Below, in pieces: positions 35,281-46,487 of a stretch of DNA of 64,000 nt. The stretch is taken from assembly GCF_000247695.1 (NCBI RefSeq), contig NW_004624742.1, positions 2,119,225 to 2,183,224 of the forward strand. Reading direction: 5' to 3'. Origin of the DNA: Heterocephalus glaber (taxonomy: Eukaryota > Chordata > Mammalia > Rodentia > Bathyergidae). The notes under the pieces are model-generated. The model was not told the DNA's origin. It was given only the letters and a program-made list of their open reading frames with translations, and did no database searches. The position numbers were made by a program, and so were the translations under genes. Position 1 is the stretch's first letter; each line of letters starts with the position of its first letter.

Positions 35281-35780
35281 ATGTGAATTCGTTCCTTAGC
35301 ACAGTGAGAACCTATTTTCACCCCAAAATAAACTACTTTGCTCATGTTTCAACTCAAAGTTAACTCAGATCTTAAATCTGAGAGGGTTTTCTAACCAGTC
35401 TAATTGGCAGGTGGGGAATAATTCATTTCTTTTTTCAACTACAGAAACAAGCTGAAAATAACCACAGAAAACAAAATTTATTCCTGAACCAAAAATTAAA
35501 ACTTAATAATGTGCAAGCAAATTGCATTGAGCTTTTATCACATTTTGCCCTTGCTGAACATTTTTGGCTCCAGCAGCTGCTCCATGAAATGTAACTGTCA
35601 CTACAGTGAATAAATAAGCAACTATTGCTGCAATACAGCTGCCCTGTATAACAGCATTAGGGTAAACCCTTTAGTGGAACCATAACCCAGAAGAGAGCTG
35701 CAGTCTTACTGAATACAAATGGGATTTTATGCAATCTACAGCAATCTCCTTGAGATTCAAGTATATGTAAGAGGGCAAAG
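35281..35780. other. Candidate conserved non-coding element
   Basis: Repeat-free sequence with varied motifs: 'gcaaattgcattgagc', E-box 'cagctg' at about 35574 and 35638, and 'gtctaattgg' at about 35398. No frame. Inferred from texture only. Confidence 0.3.
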
Positions 35781-36157
35781 AACTTCACAGTAGACATTAG
35801 TATTTGGCCTACCTGATAAGCTTTACTGCTTCTGGGAATTTTTCTGAGCCTAATTTCACTTTGATGCCTCTACACCACCCTACCTCCATGGCCACAGCCA
35901 GCTGATCCAATGTAGGCCAACCAGAGCCTTCCTTGGGAATCAGGAGGGAATCAGTGTTTAGGACTGGAAGACTGAAAATAAAGAAGTTGGGGGCTAGTAG
36001 GCCATGTTTTCTGCCACAGAGAAGGAAGCAGCATCCAAAGAGAGAAGGAAGCCAACACTGAGTGACAAAGAACTCAGGTATCTCAGTATACTATTTCCTG
36101 GGATAAGCTATATCACTGTTCTCCTCGTATTTTATTCTTCAATTCCTTCTTTGATTA
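35781..36157. other. Unassigned, possible old LTR
   Basis: 35880-36060 ('gatccaatgtaggccaaccagagcc', 'gaagccaacactgagtgac') has the feel of an old ERVL LTR, but I cannot place it. Confidence 0.3.
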
Positions 36158-36165
36158 CCTTAGGC

Positions 36166-36247
36166 CAGTGATGGTGAACCTTTTAGGGCTTTCAATGATA
36201 AAAAAGCAGCTGGCTGAGGCACGCATGCCATAAGTTAGCCACCACTG
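36166..36247. mobile_element. 82 bp hAT MITE
   Basis: Left end cagtgatggtgaaccttt and right end (reverse complement) cagtggtggctaacttatgg form imperfect terminal inverted repeats. Interior 'ggcacgcatgccat' is typical of hAT ends of this kind. The 8 bp flanks ccttaggc and acccaggc agree at 5 positions. Related hAT families are known from bats and marsupials. Confidence 0.75.
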
Positions 36248-36255
36248 ACCCAGGC

Positions 36256-36809
36256 CAATAAGCCTCATTCATCTGGATTGCTTTAAGTTTCAGCCACTTT
36301 CATTTAGAAGTCCTGATACAATATCATCATTTACTCTCAATTTCTTGGCTATTTTTAAGAGAAGAAATGCTTTCCATTTTGCACAGAAACTTAAGTAATC
36401 ACAATATGCTTTTCTTTCCATTGTTTCCATCATCCACAGATGTGTTGACACTGTAGCAAGGACCACCATCTTAACTGTGCCATGCTAGTAGCAAAACACT
36501 GTTGGCAAAGCCTGTGAGAATGCACTGATGGCTAGGAAAGCCATCGCAGAAAGAGTTTAATGGGTCTTTCAAGCTTTCATCTTTGTGGCCAGTAGTACCA
36601 CAGTGAGAAACAAGCGAGTCTGAGTGTTAATTCTATGCTTATGCTCATAGCATTAGTTTATTCAATATTCCAGACATAACTCAATGCCAGGGGCCCAACC
36701 ACACACACTTGCCATGCAAGCACATCTAAAGAGAAGGGAATTGGGCACCAGAACTTCTACCTTCACAGGTGTCCTTTGAAAAAGACTTTTGTGTTTTGCC
36801 AGCCTTTAA
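36256..36809. other. Unassigned
   Basis: No match. Confidence 0.4.
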
Positions 36810-36823
36810 CTATACTTCAATTT

Positions 36824-36906
36824 TTTTTTTTTTGGTACTGGGGATCGAACTCAGGTCCTTGTACTTGCGCAGCAGGAGATGAAACCACTGAGCTAAACCC
36901 CCAGCC
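36824..36906 (-). mobile_element. ID-like tRNA SINE
   Basis: 'ggtactggggatcgaactcagg...gagctaaacccccagcc'. Perfect 14 bp TSD ctatacttcaattt at 36810-36823 and 36907-36920. Confidence 0.97.
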
Positions 36907-36920
36907 CTATACTTCAATTT

Positions 36921-37949
36921 AAAAAAAAAAAAAAAATCATCATTGTTTAAACACATCATGCCAGGAGGCATGCCTAGACTCATTTGTCTTTTTGTAGAAC
37001 TCTAAGTGAAAGTCTTCTTTCTATCCTGAGTGCCCCATTGCATTTGAATTTAATGGTTCTCGCAGAGGGAGCAAACAAATCTCTCAAGCACCATAGGTGT
37101 GACCACTGCCCAACTGCACTGTTGCCACAAGAGAGCTGACGACAAACACAGAATCTCACCTCCACCCCAAATCTACTGACCAGCACCTACATTGTAACAA
37201 GCTGCCCGCATGATTCACAAGCACATTTAAATTGAAGAAGCTCTGTCCAGGTATATTTATTCAAAATCCAGATTCTCCGACAATGGCTCTAAAGATTCAG
37301 ATTCTTCAAGTCTAAGGATGACTTCAAAAATCTACACTTTAATCAGGCAAATTTAACAATTTTTATTCAGGAAGCTACTGGAGCACACCTTGCAAAATAT
37401 CAGGACAGGATAGTTGATTATAAATCCCAAATGTCCCTTACTACTGTTTAAAGCAATTTTTTTATTCTTCTAGATCTTTGAAGCATTAAGGGAAGATAAC
37501 ACTGAGAGGAATGATTTGATCCTCTCATAGAAAGCTGAGTGTCAAAGAAAACAGCCATCAATCCTGCCTTCTCACCACTGACCATGTTTTCCTTCTGAGT
37601 GGAACAGGAAAGAGGACAAGAGTCAGGGAGCTGAGATGGGGTTGGGACTGAGCAGTGGCAGCACATGGGGAAATATGGGGAGCAGAGCAGTTCATCACCA
37701 CAGGCTCCTCATCATGGCTGCCTTGAGGATTATATTTCAAGTAAGATAAAATAAGTGAAATCTATGTGAAGGAAACTTAAAACTGTCCTGAGAGACTCAG
37801 GAGAAGATTTTAATAAGTAGAAGGCATATATTATTCCTGGGTAAGAAGACAGTATTATAATGTATCAGTTTTCATTGTTATTCTAGAAATATTTGTTTTA
37901 AATTCACAAAATGAAACTTAAATTCACAGGGAAAAATAAGCATGTGTGA
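36921..37949. other. Unassigned
   Basis: No gene or clear repeat. Confidence 0.4.
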
Positions 37950-38403
37950 ACAGCCAGAGGAGAATCAAGAGGGTTACAGCTTTACCAGATAGGAAAACAC
38001 AACCTAAAGCTATAATAATTGAAATATTTGCCATTGACACTAATCAGACCCTAATAAACACAGACAATTGGTATACTATAAAATAAATAATAAATAATGT
38101 ATTACATAAGTATGTTTATTGACTAAGTAACTATTTGGAAAACATTAACAATGTTGAATCACTGGAACAGCCATTAGCAAAATAAAATTGCTATTAATGC
38201 AAACATAAATTACAGACAGACCAAAACTTCAAATAGAGCACAAAGAATGCTAAAATAATACATAGGTGAATAGTTTCTTACTATTATCCAAGAATGGGAA
38301 AAGCCTTTCTAAAAATGAAGTAAACCTCAGTACTTATACAGATATTGCCAAATACATACAACTTAAAACATTGTCTCTGAAAAAAAGTCAAAATAGAAAT
38401 TTT

Positions 38404-38497
38404 GGGCCAGGGATTTAGCTCAGTTGTTCCGGCTCCTGCCTCACAAGCGCAAGGTCCCAAGTTCGATTCTCGGTACCAAAAAAAAAAAAAAAAAAAA
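38404..38497 (+). mobile_element. ID-like tRNA SINE
   Basis: 'gggccagggatttagctcag', 'aagttcgattctcggtacca' and poly-A. Lies inside the L1M fragment. TSD not clear. Confidence 0.94.
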
Positions 38498-38572
38498 GTC
38501 CTTGGTAAAATTGGAAAAAAAATTTGCAACACATGAAACAGACTTCAATCAATTATGAAAAAGAGAATAACA

Positions 38573-39163
38573 CTGGTGTGAGAAACTGAAAGTGTAAATA
38601 AGGACTAAATGTATAATAGGTCATGTGAAATAGGAAGAAAAGGGTCAAAGGGGAAGGAAGTGGGAGGGCTAAGGGAAAGGATAGAAGGGAATGGGATTAA
38701 TATGAGAAAATGGAAAAATAGGAACAAAATTTTTGTAAATAGGGAGGGCTGGAGGGGTTGAAGGGAGGACTGGGCAAGGGTGAAAAACAAGAACCAAGAG
38801 AGACTATGTAAAGGTGCAAATTTCCAATGATGAATGTCATTATATTATATACCTAAAATGTACCAATTATTAGAATGAATAATCGATAATGTAAAATAGG
38901 AATAAATGGTCCAAAGGGGTAGGAGTAGTGGGAGGCACAGGGGAAAGGAAAAAAGGGAAAGGAAAAAATGATGAGAAATGGAAAAAATGGAAATAAAGTC
39001 TTTGTAAATAGGGAAGGGTGTAGGGTGTGAAGGGAGGGCTAGGAATGGGGAAAAAATAAGAACCAAGATGCATTATGTAAAGGTACAATTCCCAATGAGA
39101 AATGTAATTGTGTTGTATACCTACAATGTACCAATAAAAGAATTTAATACAAAAAAAAAAGAA
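38573..39163 (+). mobile_element. L1 3' end with tandemly duplicated 3' UTR
   Basis: Perfect 16 bp TSD gaaaaagagaataaca at 38557-38572 and 39164-39179. Inside are two consecutive copies of the polypurine 3' UTR module: 38573 to about 38868 (ending 'cctaaaatgtaccaat') and about 38870-39150 (ending 'cctacaatgtaccaataaaag' plus poly-A). Each has 'aatggtcc'- or 'agggtc'-type starts, a G/A tract, 'gtaaatagggagg' and 'aagaaccaaga'. Only the distal copy has the A tail, so the duplication predates insertion. Confidence 0.9.
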
Positions 39164-39734
39164 GAAAAAGAGAATAACAGAAAAACAGAGAAAAGTCGTG
39201 AGCAATTTATACTAAAAAAGTATAAAGGCCTATAAATATATGAAAAGATATTTAATGTTTATGATTCATAATTAATAAATGCAAATTAAAACAAAAGAAG
39301 GGCACCATTGCTATAGATTAGCAATGACTTTAATAGTTTCATAATACTTAATCTGGAATCCCAGGCATTTTGGGTGAGATTATAAATTGGTAAAAAAAAT
39401 TGTGGATGCCAATTTGGCAATATTAGCTCAAGTGAGAAATGGTACGCCTCTGCAAGGGATTTCTCTAATGAAAATATTTGGTTACATGTGCAAAGGTAAG
39501 TGTAGAAGGATATTTGTAACGGCAGGAATCTAAAGACAACCTTGCTCAGAGGACGAGGTTAAATACTTTACAGCTCATCCATTCCATACTATTACACAAC
39601 CATGAGAGAGATCGAAGTGAATCTGTATGTACTTTTGTGGAAGGATGAGTAAAAAATAGCAAATGACAGGGGCAGCTAATTTCAGAACAAGATATATAAT
39701 CTTGGATTAAAAGCATCGCATCTAAAAACAGCCT

Positions 39735-39925
39735 GCTCCAGCTTGCAACCAGCTCTCCTACCATGAACTGCATGACCTTAAGTGGGGTACTTAATCCCTC
39801 TGTGCCTCAACTTCTACATATTTAAAATGGGATGATAACAGTATTTATTACATGGGACTGCTGCGAGGACTAAATAAAGTAGTTTTATAAAGCACTTAGC
39901 ACCTGACTCAAAATAAGCACCTACC
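39735..39925 (+). mobile_element. MIR SINE
   Basis: 'catgaccttaagtggggtacttaatccctctgtgcctcaacttctacatatttaaaatggg' to 'ataaagcacttagcacctgactc' in MIR order. Confidence 0.93.
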
Positions 39926-40189
39926 CAAGAAACTATTCACAGTGGTTATCTCTAGGAAGTAGAGCTGAGTTTGTAACTAGTCTAGGACTTTTATTTTATA
40001 GTTTTCCATACTGTTTGATTTTCAACTCAAACATATTATTACTCTTACAATAAAAATTTCTCAGTTTAAACTTAAAGAATATCAGAAATTGATCTTAAAA
40101 GACTTTTTTATGAGTACTTCATATTAGTCACATTCTCAATGTTAAATTCCCCTCAAAATAAATGTCTATAGTCTTTCCTCAAATAATAA

Positions 40190-40720
40190 AACCAAATAGC
40201 AGCTCTCCAGCATCCGTAAATCTCGCACTACCCAGGCAGACAGGAGGGCTGAATTTGCCCGGTGAAGGATAACAGCAGTGAGTCGTGAGGCTTTAGTTGA
40301 CTTATTTGTTGTTATAATAAACCATTGTTCATTCATTCTCCAAAGTATATAAGACAGACTGACCTTGGCAGCATTCTTTAGAGTGAGAGGACTCTAAGCC
40401 AAATATCTAATCATCAGAATCGAAATCTGATTTCTGGATCATCAGAAAAATCTGCCTCTTCTGCTGCCAAATGATCCTCCCGCTGACCACACTTTCAGTC
40501 AATCAGAATATAATCCTATCACAGGTAGTGAGTGAGCAGGAGGATTGCATTTTGTTTCATAGCTGGTCTAAACATGATTACGGCTTTCATCACAGAGCCA
40601 TATCATCGAGTCAATAAGGATTTTCTATACTGGCTTTTCATGTTGCATAGGCTGTATAGAGGAACTTGAGTAATTCCAATTTGCTGCACAAAACCCAGCT
40701 CTGCAGAGAATAGCTTAGTA
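40190..40720. other. Candidate conserved non-coding element
   Basis: Long repeat-free stretch with SOX-like 'ccattgttc' (about 40322), several 'atca'/'taat' homeodomain-like sites near 40408-40450 and an inverted-feel 'gaatcgaaatctgatttc'. No reading frame. Possible developmental enhancer, inferred. Confidence 0.35.
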
Positions 40721-41330
40721 CCTGTTCACCTTGGCTTGTTTAAGATAAACCATGGTGCTACTTGCCAGCTCATAAGTACATTTCTCTCATTCCAAATATA
40801 ACAAAAACTCATCTATTCTAATTCTACTTAAAAATAAATTTCTCTTTTCAAACAAGATTTTAAGACACTTGTGTTACTCAAGCCATGGATGCTGTGAAAA
40901 TCACACTACCCATGCCATTCTTTGCACATCCTTCCATTTCTTTAAAACATATAACAGTCTCTCTTTTGGATCCCATAGTAGATAGCATAGAACATAGTAG
41001 CCCCACAGGATCTTTTTTAATAAAAACCAGCAACATTCAACTACCAAAATATTCTTTGATCTCAAAACTTTTCTTTAGGCCCAACAAGAAATGGACCCAT
41101 CATTTTCTGCCCAAAGTTCATGACCCTAGAGCCTGCTTTGAAAAGATGAGCTAACTCTGTAGGTAATATTTTCTTGAAAAGTCTTATAGCTTGTCATGAA
41201 GAATAGAAAAGATCTTAAGCACTCCCAGAACAAAGAGAAGAAGCATATATCGTAGTCACTTTTGTGAAATAGGTAAATGCTTGTTCAAGCATTCAAGGGG
41301 AAAAAAAATCTGGAAGAGAAGAAAAATAAG
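40721..41330. other. Unassigned
   Basis: The 40885-41154 open frame (89 codons) has no recognised domain. Confidence 0.4.
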
Positions 41331-41334
41331 TGTA

Positions 41335-41640
41335 TCAGGTACTGTGGGATGTTCTTGATATAACAAAATACCTGAAACTACGTAACTTACAAGGAAAGAA
41401 GATTATTTTGGCTCATGATTCTGGAGGCTGGGAAGTCTGGCAAGGGCCTTTGTACCCCTTCACTGATAGAAAGCAGAAGGGCAACTTCACTTTATAACAA
41501 ATCCAGGGAAAGCAAGACCTCACTCCTGTGAGAAAGGCACTAATTCCCCCTAAACTTCCAATCACCTCTTAAAAGCTTCAACCCCCAAAATACCACAACA
41601 GCAATCAAATTTCAACATGAGGCTTGGAAGGGAATGACAA
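41335..41640 (-). mobile_element. MaLR LTR, minus
   Basis: 'gatataacaaaatacctgaaactacgtaacttacaag', 'ggctcatgattctggaggctgggaagtc' and 'ccaatcacctcttaaaagc' are the reverse complement of an MST/MLT1 LTR. Confidence 0.87.
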
Positions 41641-42014
41641 GAGTCAAATAACAAGTGCCACCCCAAGAACTTTCTTCCTACCACCAACTTCTCACTCATT
41701 CTTATAGACAAATTTCACCAGGCAAAATGCAAATACTCCGTACTGAATAACAAAAACAAAAACTCCCAATGGATTCCATGTTTCTGTCCAGCTGTTGCAC
41801 TCATTTCACAGCAAAACTTCTAGAAAGTTGCTAGTGGCCACCATCTCCACTTCCTCCTCTCCCAATCTCTCTGCACCCCAGTCTAATCTGATTTTTGTCT
41901 CTGTCACTGCACAGCCACTCCTCTTTTCCAAGGTGAACTGCCTGATGCCAAATATAGTGATCATTTTTCTGACTTCAGCCACCTAAACTTCTTAAGCACC
42001 ACTTCTATAAAATA

Positions 42015-42544
42015 CAATAGTTCCTTCTTATGGTTTCAGTTACCTGTGGTCAACCACAATCCAAAAATATTAAATGGAAAATTCCAAAAATATACAATCC
42101 ATAATATTTAAATTGAACACCATTCTTAATAGCATGAGGAAATCTCATGCTGTCCTTCTCCATCCCTCCCAGGATGTGAATCACCCTCCTGTCCAACATA
42201 TCTACAGTGTACCTGCTACTTGCCCATTAGTCACTTAGTAGCTGTCGTACTGGTTACTAGATCAACTATAATGGAGCTTGTGTTCAAGTAATCCTATTTT
42301 ACTTAATAATGGCCTCAAAGACCAAGAATAATAATTACTGGTAATTTTATTACAGAATATTATTATAATTACTTTATTTTATTATTGCTGCTATTAATCA
42401 TTCTCTGTGCCTAATGTGTATATTAAGCTTTATCATAGTTGTGTGTGTGTAGGAAAAAACCATAATGCACATCAGTTTTGGCACTATCTGTTGTTCCAAC
42501 TTTCCAATGGGCACATCACACATATAAGAAGAAAAGGCCTACTG
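42015..42544. mobile_element. Tigger-type (pogo) DNA transposon MITE
   Basis: Flanked by TA (42013-42014 and 42545-42546). Termini 'caatagttccttcttat' and, inverted, 'cagtaggccttttcttcttat' pair imperfectly. Interior 'tggtttcagttacctgtggtcaaccacaat', 'aaaaatattaaatggaaaattcc' and 'tattttacttaataatggcctcaaag' matches the 5' UTR and start-codon region of a Tigger transposase family. The coding part is deleted. Confidence 0.9.
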
Positions 42545-42699
42545 TATACTCTTATCATTTATGATACCACAGTAATGTGGATTTCTTATAGAACATGAAG
42601 GTTAACTTTTTGGTCTCATTTACCATCTCATCATCCTCTAATTCTTCTCTAAATCTGGCAGATTTCACATTAGGTCTAAAGACTCTTCCTGATTTTGTT

Positions 42700-42955
42700 T
42701 GGTTGGTTTTTGTATTGTTGTGTTTGTTTTTGTGGTTCTGGTGATTTAACCTAGGACCTTCCACTGAGCCACATCCCCAGAACACCCGCCCCTTTTCAGT
42801 ACTTCATCCTGAGCTACATCCCTGTCCCTTTTTATTTTTATTTTTTCATTTAAAGACAAGGCCTTGCTAAATTTCTAAGTTGCCCAGGTTGCCATCCTCC
42901 TGCCCTAGACTCCCTGATTATTGGTATGCATCATCACACCCAGCTCAGGTGCCTC
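42700..42955 (-). mobile_element. ID-B1 dimeric SINE
   Basis: First an ID-like unit in reverse ('ttctggtgatttaacctaggacc...ccactgagccacatccccag', 42735-42780), then a B1-like unit ('aagacaaggccttgctaaatttctaagttgcccaggttg...tcctcctgccctagactccc...cacacccagctc'). Reverse B1 next to reverse ID is the layout of the dimeric B1-ID SINEs of squirrel-related rodents. Diverged. Confidence 0.75.
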
Positions 42956-43995
42956 TTTTCTATCGTCTCTCATTCCCTTGCATTCGTGGCTTTAAATACT
43001 ATTCAAATAGTAAAAACTTACCAGGGAGACCTCCGGCACAAATCTTTCCTTTAAAATCTAGTTGGCTATCCAACTGTTTGTCTGATATTTCTACACATAG
43101 GTCTTATAGAAATCTCAATTTTAATGTATCCAAAGAAAACTGTTAACTTTCTACCCCAAACCCTGCTCTTCTTCTAGTACTCCTTTCTGTCTCAGAAATG
43201 GCATTTTATGTGCCCAGTTTCTAACTCAAAACCTAAAAGTCATTCTTAACCTCTTTCTATCATTGTCCCCTATATCGAATTATCAAGTTCATCAACTCTA
43301 ACTCAAATCCATTTATCTCTATCACCATTCCTTCTTCCCCAACCTAAGACATCACGTCTCTCCTATCTTCTCAGTTTCCTACTTATCTCTCTGCCTGACA
43401 AGAAAATCTTTTAAAATATTGCTCAGATTATGCCCCTCTCCTGTTTAAAACATTCCCATCATTCTCTATCCCTTTTTATGCTTCCTTTCAATCCCTGTGT
43501 GACTTGGCCCCTGACATGCATGAATTCATCTTTCTCTCTCTAAGTAATCCACACACACTGGCATTCTTTCTATTTCTGGAATACATCAAGCTTTACCTCA
43601 TTTCAAACATTTGTACTGTGTATTCTCCCTGGCAGGTTCTTTTGAATCTTCCTGAGAGACTGCTTCTTTCTGGTCACTCTGTGTCTCAGATTAATCGTAA
43701 CCACCTCAGAATAACTCATCTAAACGTCATAAAACAGCTGTCCAATCCCACCTCCTTTTGTCACTCTCCATGAGTGACATACTTTTTCATTCCCTCATAA
43801 CATTTATAACTATCATAACTATCAGAAATTAGCATTTTTATGTATTTGTCTTTTCTCTGACTCCTTTGCCTTCATTAGAATATACAGCCAGTGAGAAAAG
43901 GGTCATGGCTATTTTAAATTTCTACTCCCAAAACAATGTTTCACATATAATAAGAGCCTAATAAATATTTGTTGAAAAAATTAATAAGTGAATGA

Positions 43996-45722
43996 ATGAC
44001 ACTATTAATACATGTGTGAGCTTTGCACCCATTCATTTAATCATTCTAAACATTATCACATCCTTTATTGTAATGTTCAATTTTGAAGCAAAAAAAACAG
44101 TCCAGTATGCCCTTGCCCTGGAGGAGGGTCATCTCCAAAACCCAATTCCCTAAAGACTAACATGGAAAAACCAAGTGAAGTAGATAAAGGAGAAGCAAAG
44201 TTTCAGATCTTTATAATTGTGGCATTAAATAATTACCTGTGGGTATTTGGAGAGCTCAAAAAGGTAGCTTTCAATGAATGTTGAAGATTAAATTCAGACT
44301 GAAATAATTAGGAGGTAATTACTATAGAAAATGAAATTACTGTAGGAACAAGGTAACTCACTTATTTGGAAATGAGAAGGAATAAAAGGCTAAAGAAGTA
44401 ACAGAATCAAGAGAATTCTTTGAGTATGGTAAGAGCATAAACTGTACACATATGAAAGGAGAAAAGGAAAGAGGGAGAAAGAAAAGGTGAAAAACAAAAG
44501 ATGAAAAGAAGAACAGACAAGATATCATGGGAAAGAAGAAAAGAAAAAAGAAATCTGAATCAATAATCAGAGATGGAAAAGACCAGGGGCCCTGTGAAGG
44601 CTGGAGAGAAGAACACAAAATGAGGACCCTGAAATGAAATGAAATCTCTGCTAGAAGTGAGCTTCTGGGATCCAGCTCAACGAGCTTGTACAGAATGTAG
44701 TTGGCTTTGTATTCCCACTTTCTGGAGTAACAGATTCTTCAGTCAGAAATTGTGAGTGACTTCTAGAATACAACAGAAAGTTCCAAAGTGAGGTACCAGA
44801 TCACAAAACAGAATTGTCAAAGTGATGCCAAAACCCAGTGAGAGGACTCCAAACCCATCCAGTGTTTATGCCTTATGAAAGTGGAGTTGGGAAAGTATTT
44901 TGAAGGAGAAACTCGGCAGTCAATCCATTGTTCCCTGCCCCTCCAGGGTAGTAGTGGGGCTCTCCGACGTTTCAGCTCAAACTCACCCAAAGGTGTTTCA
45001 ACTAGACCACTGAAAGGTGGAGAGCTTGTACATATCCCCTGTATTTCTGGGGCAGGTCCAAAAGACTAGTCCTGATGCACTTCTGAAGAACATGGGAATG
45101 AAAAGCTGGTGCTATGGAAGAGCAGAAGGCTGTGTGTAACAGGTACCTGTACCCCACCAACAGCAGGCATTTCCCAACATGGACCCATGGCAAGTGCTGC
45201 CCCAGAACACGACCTGGAAGATGGAAGGACACCAGTGAAGAGTTTTCTGTATACTTAATCCCTGGAAAACTAGGGGGGAGGAGATATTGACCACTAGGAA
45301 AAATGTGCTTCTCAAATTATGGTTAGGAGTCCTAGCACAGAGCTCCTGAGGATTCAGGGGAGCTGGGACATAGGAGTTGCCTTTGAACATCTGAGCCCAG
45401 AAAATGCAAAACCATTCATGACAGTACCATTCAAATAAGAGCTGTCTGTTCTCACTTTGCCCACCTACTCCTTTGTGCTCTAGAAGTGAAGGGCCAGAAG
45501 CTGTAAGTAACAAAAGAGAAAGAGGTGACCATTGTTCTTTCTTACTGAGGCAGCTCCTTTCACCAAAAGCAGACAGAAAGGAGAATATTTAATTTCACTC
45601 AAGTTAGGTTTTACGTAGAACTGAGTATTCTAGTTATAGAATATAGTTTAGAGAAGTCATGGAGTCATCTATAGATCATTTTTTGATCTATAGATCAAAA
45701 GAATAATAATAACCTTATCTAA
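43996..45722. other. Unassigned, with a perfect hairpin at 45667-45695
   Basis: No recognised family. 44875-45510 has a few open frames (for example 133 codons minus) but no domain, and it may be an old LTR internal region. Confidence 0.4.
45667..45695. repeat. Perfect inverted repeat, 12 bp arms
   Basis: Arms atctatagatca and tgatctatagat with a 5 nt T spacer. Each arm is also self-complementary in part. Confidence 0.9.
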
Positions 45723-45731
45723 AAAAGTGGA

Positions 45732-45821
45732 GGGCCAGGGATGTAGCTCAGCGGCACAGTGCCTGGCTGGCAAGCTCAAGTCCCTGGGTTCAATTCCCAG
45801 TACCAAAAAGTAGGAAAAAAG
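45732..45821 (+). mobile_element. ID-like tRNA SINE, divergent subfamily
   Basis: 'gatgtagctcagcggcac' and 'gggttcaattcccagtacca'. The middle (gtgcctggctggcaagctcaag) differs from the other copies. TSD aaaagtg(g/a)aggg at 45723-45734 and 45822-45833. Confidence 0.93.
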
Positions 45822-46019
45822 AAAAGTGAAGGGACAGTAAGGGAAGAAAAAAAGAAAGAAAAAGAGTAAATCTTATAAATCTGCTTAACATTTGTTCAGG
45901 GTATTTGTTATACCCCATGTAGCCTGCCACATAGGGTATTCAGTATGCTTTTGACCAATGATTAATGCAAATAAAATAATTTTAAAATACCAACTACTGT
46001 ATATAATATTTAACATATC

Positions 46020-46115
46020 ACTTTTCACACATTTTTATGCTTCATTTAGTATTACCTCAGGACTATGATGTAGGTACTATTAATTTCTGTTTTATCCATG
46101 GGGAAATAGGGACAG
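46020..46115 (-). mobile_element. MIR fragment, minus
   Basis: 'atgatgtaggtactattaatttctgttttatccatggggaaatagggacagagaag' fits reverse MIR. Confidence 0.75.
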
Positions 46116-46289
46116 AGAAGTACCTCATAAGGAGGATCTATGAGTTAGAAGAGTCACTAGATAACTGAGTTCCAAAAAAAGTGGAACAGAACACAGGCAG
46201 TAATGAGGAGAGCTAGGGATTGCACCCAGGCAGCCTGACTAGAGAGATACACTTTTTGCCTCTATGTTTTTCTACCTTTTCAAATTACC

Positions 46290-46480
46290 AAACATATATT
46301 ATGTGCCTGATGGTGGGGTGTTCAAAAACAAGCAAACCAGATATTGCCCTGTCCTCAAAAAGTTTACATTCTAGAAAGGGAAATTAAATAATAAACAAGC
46401 AAGTAAATCGACACCAGAGTCACAAAAGAAGTAAACAGATTGCTCTGAGGAAAAGGACTCTTTTAGGTGACATGCAAGCA
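46290..46480 (-). mobile_element. L2 LINE 3' fragment, minus
   Basis: 'tattatgtgcctgatggtggggtgttcaaaaacaagc', 'gccctgtcctcaaaaagtttacattctag' and 'ataataaacaagcaagtaaa' match the reverse L2 3' UTR. Confidence 0.8.
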
Positions 46481-46487
46481 GACCTAA

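Larger units (their letters stand above)
37950..39705 (+). mobile_element. L1M ORF2 3' fragment split by SINE and L1 3' end
   Basis: 'taccagataggaaaacacaacctaaagctataata', 'attggtatactataaaataaataa' and 'cactggaacagccattagc' before the breaks, then 'atgcaaattaaaacaaaagaagg', 'taaattggtaaaaaaaattgtggatgccaatttggcaat' and 'atacttta...tccattccatactattac' after, follow the end of L1 ORF2 (reverse transcriptase C-terminal part). Many stops, no coding potential. Confidence 0.75.
41650..43995 (+). mobile_element. L2 LINE, ORF2 end to 3' end, interrupted
   Basis: 'ccatctccacttcctcctctcccaatctctctgcacccc' (41840) lies in the ORF2 area. After the interruptions come 'tttctaccccaaaccctgctcttc', 'aaaagtcattcttaacctc', 'gcctgacaag...attatgcccctctcctg', 'gacttggcccctgac' and the terminal 'agcctaataaatatttgttgaa' (about 43945-43967). 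One of the longest L2 copies here. Interrupted by 42015-42544 and about 42700-42955. Confidence 0.85.
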
